Part shown: in pieces, positions 60,519 through 64,000 of the stretch | Layout of the letters: the number at the start of each line of letters is the position of its first letter | Numbering within the stretch: the first letter of the stretch is position 1 | Assembly: GCA_003339415.1 (NCBI GenBank) | Contig: PDHQ01000105.1 | Span: 24,385-88,384 of the forward strand | Source: Ophiocordyceps camponoti-saundersi (nom. inval.) | Taxonomy: Eukaryota; Ascomycota; Sordariomycetes; Hypocreales; Ophiocordycipitaceae | Length of the DNA: 64,000 bases | Direction of reading: 5' to 3' | Notes under the pieces: generated by a model | What the model saw: only the letters and a program-made list of their open reading frames with translations | What the model was told of the DNA's origin: nothing | Database searches by the model: none | Program-made: the position numbers and the translations under genes

Positions 60519-61460
60519 GCCTCTCGCCCCTCCTTAAGTATACTGCTATTATTATATACCGGCGCTTACGTTACTAACTACGTTATTAGATAATTAATAA
60601 GGGCGGGAGGCGGCGCTAATATTTAATTTATAGAAATTATTTTTATAAGCGCTCGCGGTAGGATTACTTCGGTAACTGCTTCTATCCTAACTATTATCTT
60701 ATTTATCTTAACTAGTCGTCTAAGAGCGTCGTTATAACCCTTCTTTATTATAGCTTTAGCCGGATTATTTTTTTCCTATTAATCTAAAATATCGCGGTAA
60801 TTTTCTTCCTTTTATATAATTTACGTAAGCTTATTATATCGATTATAAGCCTCTTCTATCTTATATTACCTAAGTTAATAAGGTAGCTAGAGCGATTATT
60901 ACTCCGTATAAGGCTTTAGATAGACTCTAGCAGCTATAAGCTTTTTATAATCTTCTTAACCGCGGTATTAAAAGCGATACTATTATTAACTATTTATATA
61001 ATATTATATAGTTCGCCCGTAAGTATACTTCCTATTACTATCTTATACTTCCTTAAGAACTAGAGCTTAATATTACCGTAGATAGAGACTTCGGTCTCTA
61101 TATAAGCTATCTCCTTACTTAAAATAATAACGAATCCTATCTACTAATATAAGTTCTTATTATCTATAAACTAGCCCTTGCTAAATATCTAAAGCTTTAT
61201 ATAAAGGGGGTTAAGAGGGATAGAGCCTAGTATTTAATCGGACTTCCTTATATACTATCGTACGCGGTTATTTAAGGCGTTAAGTTCTCCTTTTTTAAGG
61301 TCTAGACTTAAGTAGCGGCTAAGAGGTTGTCTTTACTTCGGGCTAGCAAATAGATAAGATTTACGCGTCTCGCTTATATTACGAAAAATATACTTATAGC
61401 GCGTCCTACTTAGCTAGGCTAATAATCTATAATACTTATACCCGTCCCTTCTATTTTAAG
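60030..61460 (+). pseudogene. long decayed ORF with poly-Asn tract (ORF P5)
   Basis: Plus-strand frame interrupted only by TAA/TAG. The first part reads D-I-T-F-R-L-Y-L-S-E-T-P-I-K-L-I-A-K-V-V-R near 60,090-60,155, then G-S-I-P-F-F-S-C near 60,240, then an Asp/Asn/Lys/Glu-rich low-complexity part from about 60,350 that ends in about 15 Asn codons (60,472-60,517). A later part, possibly after a frame change, reads T-V-D-R-D-F-G-L-Y-I near 61,080, K-G-V-K-R-D-R-A near 61,205, V-A-A-K-R-L-S-L-L-R-A-S-K near 61,310 and R-F-T-R-L near 61,360. No family recognised. It is perhaps a transposon protein or a captured host gene. Confidence 0.45.
60472..60517 (+). repeat. (AAT)15 microsatellite
   Basis: About 46 bp of perfect ATA/AAT repeats, in frame with the surrounding Asn/Asp-rich decayed ORF. 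Before mutation it may have been AAC or AAT (Asn) codons. Confidence 0.9.
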
Positions 61461-62079
61461 GTAATACTATTACCCTTAAAGTAAACTTATTTATAGTTAA
61501 ATTCTATAAGCGCTTTTAACCTTTACTAATAATTAAGAAGTTTACGGGCGATAATATCGTAAAGCTATCTATAATACTCCTTACGATAAGTATCGGCGAT
61601 AAAAACTTAACTACTTTATTATATAGCCTGCTATGCGAAAATATTTACCTTATAAATTAATATAAAAAAGCACTTAAGAGGACGAATTTTATAGCTTTTT
61701 TAATAGCGCCCTCCTCTTTATACGATAATTTATTAATATTATTATTATATTCTTTATATTTAAGGAGGCACGTGTCGAATTTATCTTTCTTATAATTTAT
61801 TAACTAGTAATCTTCTTCTTATAGATAAAGTAGCGCTTCTTTATATAAGGAAACGTGCGATATTCGTCGAAGTAAACTTACTTAAGTTTCCCTATATTAA
61901 AATTCTATAAGAGTAATTTATACGGTAACTAGGGAATCCGCTTAATTAATTCCCTTTATTTATAGTAATATTATAATATATATACTTATACGAGGAATAG
62001 AAAAAAAGAATAAAAAAAATAAAAAAAAAATAAACTTTATAAGAGGATATTTAGTTAATAAGTAACGAGTATTATCTAC
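61461..62079. other. degraded DNA, no feature seen
   Basis: No readable gene. An A-rich stretch lies at 61,995-62,035. Confidence 0.4.
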
Positions 62080-62670
62080 TACGCTACGGCACGCTCTCGT
62101 TATTATAGCGTAAACTTTAGCTGCTACTTCGCTAAGGGTATTTTATATAAGTTATATCTTCCCGATAAGTTCTTCGAGGACTTTAAGTATTAATTTCTTA
62201 AGGAATTTTCCTTATTTTATAGTAGACCTTATACCGGTCTATCTTATTTAGTATTCTGTATAATTCTTTACTATATTAAGATATAAATTAGCTATTAACT
62301 AGATCTCGTCCTAAGTTTTATTAGGTTTTATATAATAGAGGTAGTATAATTACGCGGGCCCTTTAAGGATATCTAAAAAGATAGCATAATACTAATTTTC
62401 TGCTTATACTAATCTTTTAGCAGTATAATATAAATAGCTTAGCTTTAATATATAGATATTATATAGTTACCTTAAATAGTTTTAGTCCTTTTACTATCTC
62501 TTACTAAAAGCTATAACTTTCTTATACGTAATTAGCCTATCTTAGACTTATTATACGCGGCGTAATATAAAAGCTAGGCTTATAGGGATTATTATAAGGG
62601 CTATTAATAGTTCTAGTATCGGCGTCGCTTTATACGAAGTTATATAGGTATAGGTCTTCGCGCTTTAATA
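62080..62670 (+). pseudogene. decayed ORF of unknown function (ORF P6)
   Basis: About 195 plus-strand codons with TAA/TAG interruptions only. The start is nearly intact: F-A-K-G-I-L-Y-K-L near 62,130, P-D-K-F-F-E-D-F-K near 62,165, then L-K-E-F-S-L-F and R-P-Y-T-G-L. The end has an Arg-rich stretch (Y-R-R-R-F-I-R near 62,620). Family unknown. Confidence 0.4.
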
Positions 62671-62939
62671 TAATAATTTCTCCTAGTACTTAGATATATT
62701 AAGGAACTTATTAATTAGATATTATAAGTATTTTAACGCTAACTTTATTATTTATATTATTCTTTTATTTAATCTTAGTATTCTTATTCCTTTTTATCGA
62801 AATTACTTTAAATAAATATATATTTTTTTTCTATATAATGCTTAAAGTAGCCCTTAAGTATAAATAGAGATAAAAAAAAAATCACTTCTTTTACTTTTAT
62901 TATTAACGCGTTTATAACCGATAACTTCGTTAGGATTAA
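62671..62939. other. degraded AT-rich DNA
   Basis: Short gap before the foldback element. Nothing recognised. Confidence 0.4.
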
Positions 62940-63120
62940 AGGAGTAGTATATTCGCCGCCGCGCGTCTATTAGTTATACTAGCTTTTCTTATTCTTATTA
63001 TTAATATAGTTATTATTAATATTTACTACTATAGTCCTTAATAATTATTACCGCGTTAATAGTAAGAATAATAAAGGCTAGTATATTTAATAGACCCGCG
63101 GCGGCGAATATACCACTCCT
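62940..63120. mobile_element. 181-bp foldback / MITE-like element
   Basis: The two 65-bp ends are inverted copies with about eight mismatches, mostly transitions: the left end starts AGGAGTAGTATATTCGCCGC and the right end is the complement of AGGAGTGGTATATTCGCCGC. The loop is about 50 bp. There is no coding capacity. Length and near-complete hairpin structure fit a MITE. No target duplication is visible after mutation, and no second copy was found here. Confidence 0.75.
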
Positions 63121-63943
63121 TCGCTCCCGATAATATTATCTATTATAACCGCGTTAATTATAATAATAGCCCTCCTTCGGTAATAGTTAAGCGTCTCGAA
63201 ATCTCGGTCTCTTTTAAGCTAAATAGTTAGTTTAAATCTAGCGTAAGGTACTAGTATTTTTACTATAAAGCCTAGACTAGGTTATACCTTTAAAATATAC
63301 TTATTTTAACTAAGCTAGGGCGACTAATAGTTTTAAATAGTCTCTAGCCGGTACTATTAATTTTATTAAAACTACTACTTACTAGAACTAATCTTATACT
63401 TATAAGTTTACTATAACTATTTATATTATTAATCTAAAAACTAATTTATAAATTATAACGGCGCTAAGTAAGCGTCTAAGAATAATAGAGCCGGAGCTTT
63501 TTTATAGGGAATTATACCTTAGGTATTTATCTAATAGATATAGCACTACCTAGCACTAATTTATAAACTATTTTCGTTATAAATATCTCTTACTTATATA
63601 ATTAAGCTAACTGCCTTTTCGGCGAATAAGAAACTTACTCTTCTTATTTCGTATCGCCTAAGCTATAAAATACTAGCTAATATAAACTATAGCCTCTCGC
63701 TACTAACTAGCTAACTATTATAATATAATATATTTTTACTTTTCTATAAATACTATCTTATAACTAGCTTATAGTTATTCCTAAAAGCGTAAGTATAGAT
63801 AACTTATAATAAAGTCCTTTCTAAAAGCGATATCTAAAGCTTATACTATACTTAGCGCTTAATATATTTTTTATAATTTATTATTATTTCGGTTATTACC
63901 TATTTACTTTTAGATATCTTATCGGGTCTAGTTTTTTTTATAA
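63121..63943. other. degraded DNA up to the end of the mutated tract
   Basis: Moderately AT-rich with short open stretches on the plus strand and no recognisable gene. Confidence 0.4.
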
Positions 63944-63958
63944 GGGGGGGGGGGGGGG
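63944..63958 (+). repeat. G15 homopolymer at the edge of the mutated tract
   Basis: Fifteen G, followed by a 12-bp segment and then a C11 run at 63,973-63,983. The G and C runs could pair as a hairpin with a 14-base loop. Confidence 0.9.
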
Positions 63959-64000
63959 CAAGCCGGCGAACACCCCCCCCCCCGGAACTCTCACTCATGA
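63959..64000. other. short segment with normal CpA/TpG content
   Basis: In 42 bp there are at least four CpA and one TpG (for example 'gaacacc' and 'actcatga'), most of them outside the GCA/TGC context in which they survive elsewhere in the window. The mutation signature therefore stops abruptly here. Confidence 0.7.

Noticed and set aside
1..64000. Mitochondrial or bacterial AT-rich genome
   Set aside because: Low GC alone would allow it, but selective loss of CpA/TpG with retained CpG, absence of start codons, and no rRNA, tRNA or respiratory genes do not fit.

Overview
The window is one continuous tract of DNA that looks like a fungal (filamentous ascomycete) heterochromatic repeat block destroyed by repeat-induced point mutation (RIP). 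CpA and TpG are almost absent over about 63.9 kb, TpA is very frequent, CpG is partly kept, and repeat copies differ almost only by C/T and G/A transitions. As ATG contains TpG, start codons have also gone: only one ATG-started frame over 60 codons exists (46,289-46,492) and I do not think it is a gene. I see no intact gene. The species cannot be named from this sequence.

Genes were read through the damage by treating TAA/TAG as former CAA, CAG or TGG, Tyr as possible former His or Cys, and so on. The clearest result is a 1.87 kb element present three times (15.2-17.1 kb +, 24.7-26.5 kb -, 50.2-52.1 kb +). It encodes a Gag-like ORF1 with three zinc knuckles, of the kind found in Tad-type LINEs. 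All copies start and stop at the same points, end in a short ATT-type tail and lack an endonuclease/reverse transcriptase ORF, so the family looks like an ORF1-only 'half-LINE'.

Layout. 1-6.4 kb: degraded AT-rich DNA with short dispersed repeats (families F, B, D) and a 123-bp tandem duplication. 6.5-14.3 kb: a large composite satellite made of 36-bp units with an 18-bp palindrome, punctuated about 19 times by a conserved spacer of roughly 210-240 bp, then a 31-bp array derived from that spacer. 15.2-31 kb: two half-LINE copies, nested and repeated modules (families B, C, D, G), a decayed satellite fragment and one decayed minus-strand ORF. 32.4-32.9 kb: a decayed plus-strand ORF. 34.5-42.2 kb: four copies of a protein-coding repeat (family E), three on the minus strand about 2 kb apart and one on the plus strand, forming a large inverted repeat. 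44-49.7 kb: a block of long decayed plus-strand ORFs with no recognised family. 50.2-52.1 kb: third half-LINE. 54-62.7 kb: more long decayed plus-strand ORFs, one with a poly-Asn tract. 62.9-63.1 kb: a 181-bp foldback element. At about 63,959, after a G15 run, the sequence regains ordinary CpA/TpG content, so the mutated tract (or the assembled contig) appears to end there.

None of these genes can work together now. What the window records is a history of insertion, nesting, tandem amplification and mutational silencing.
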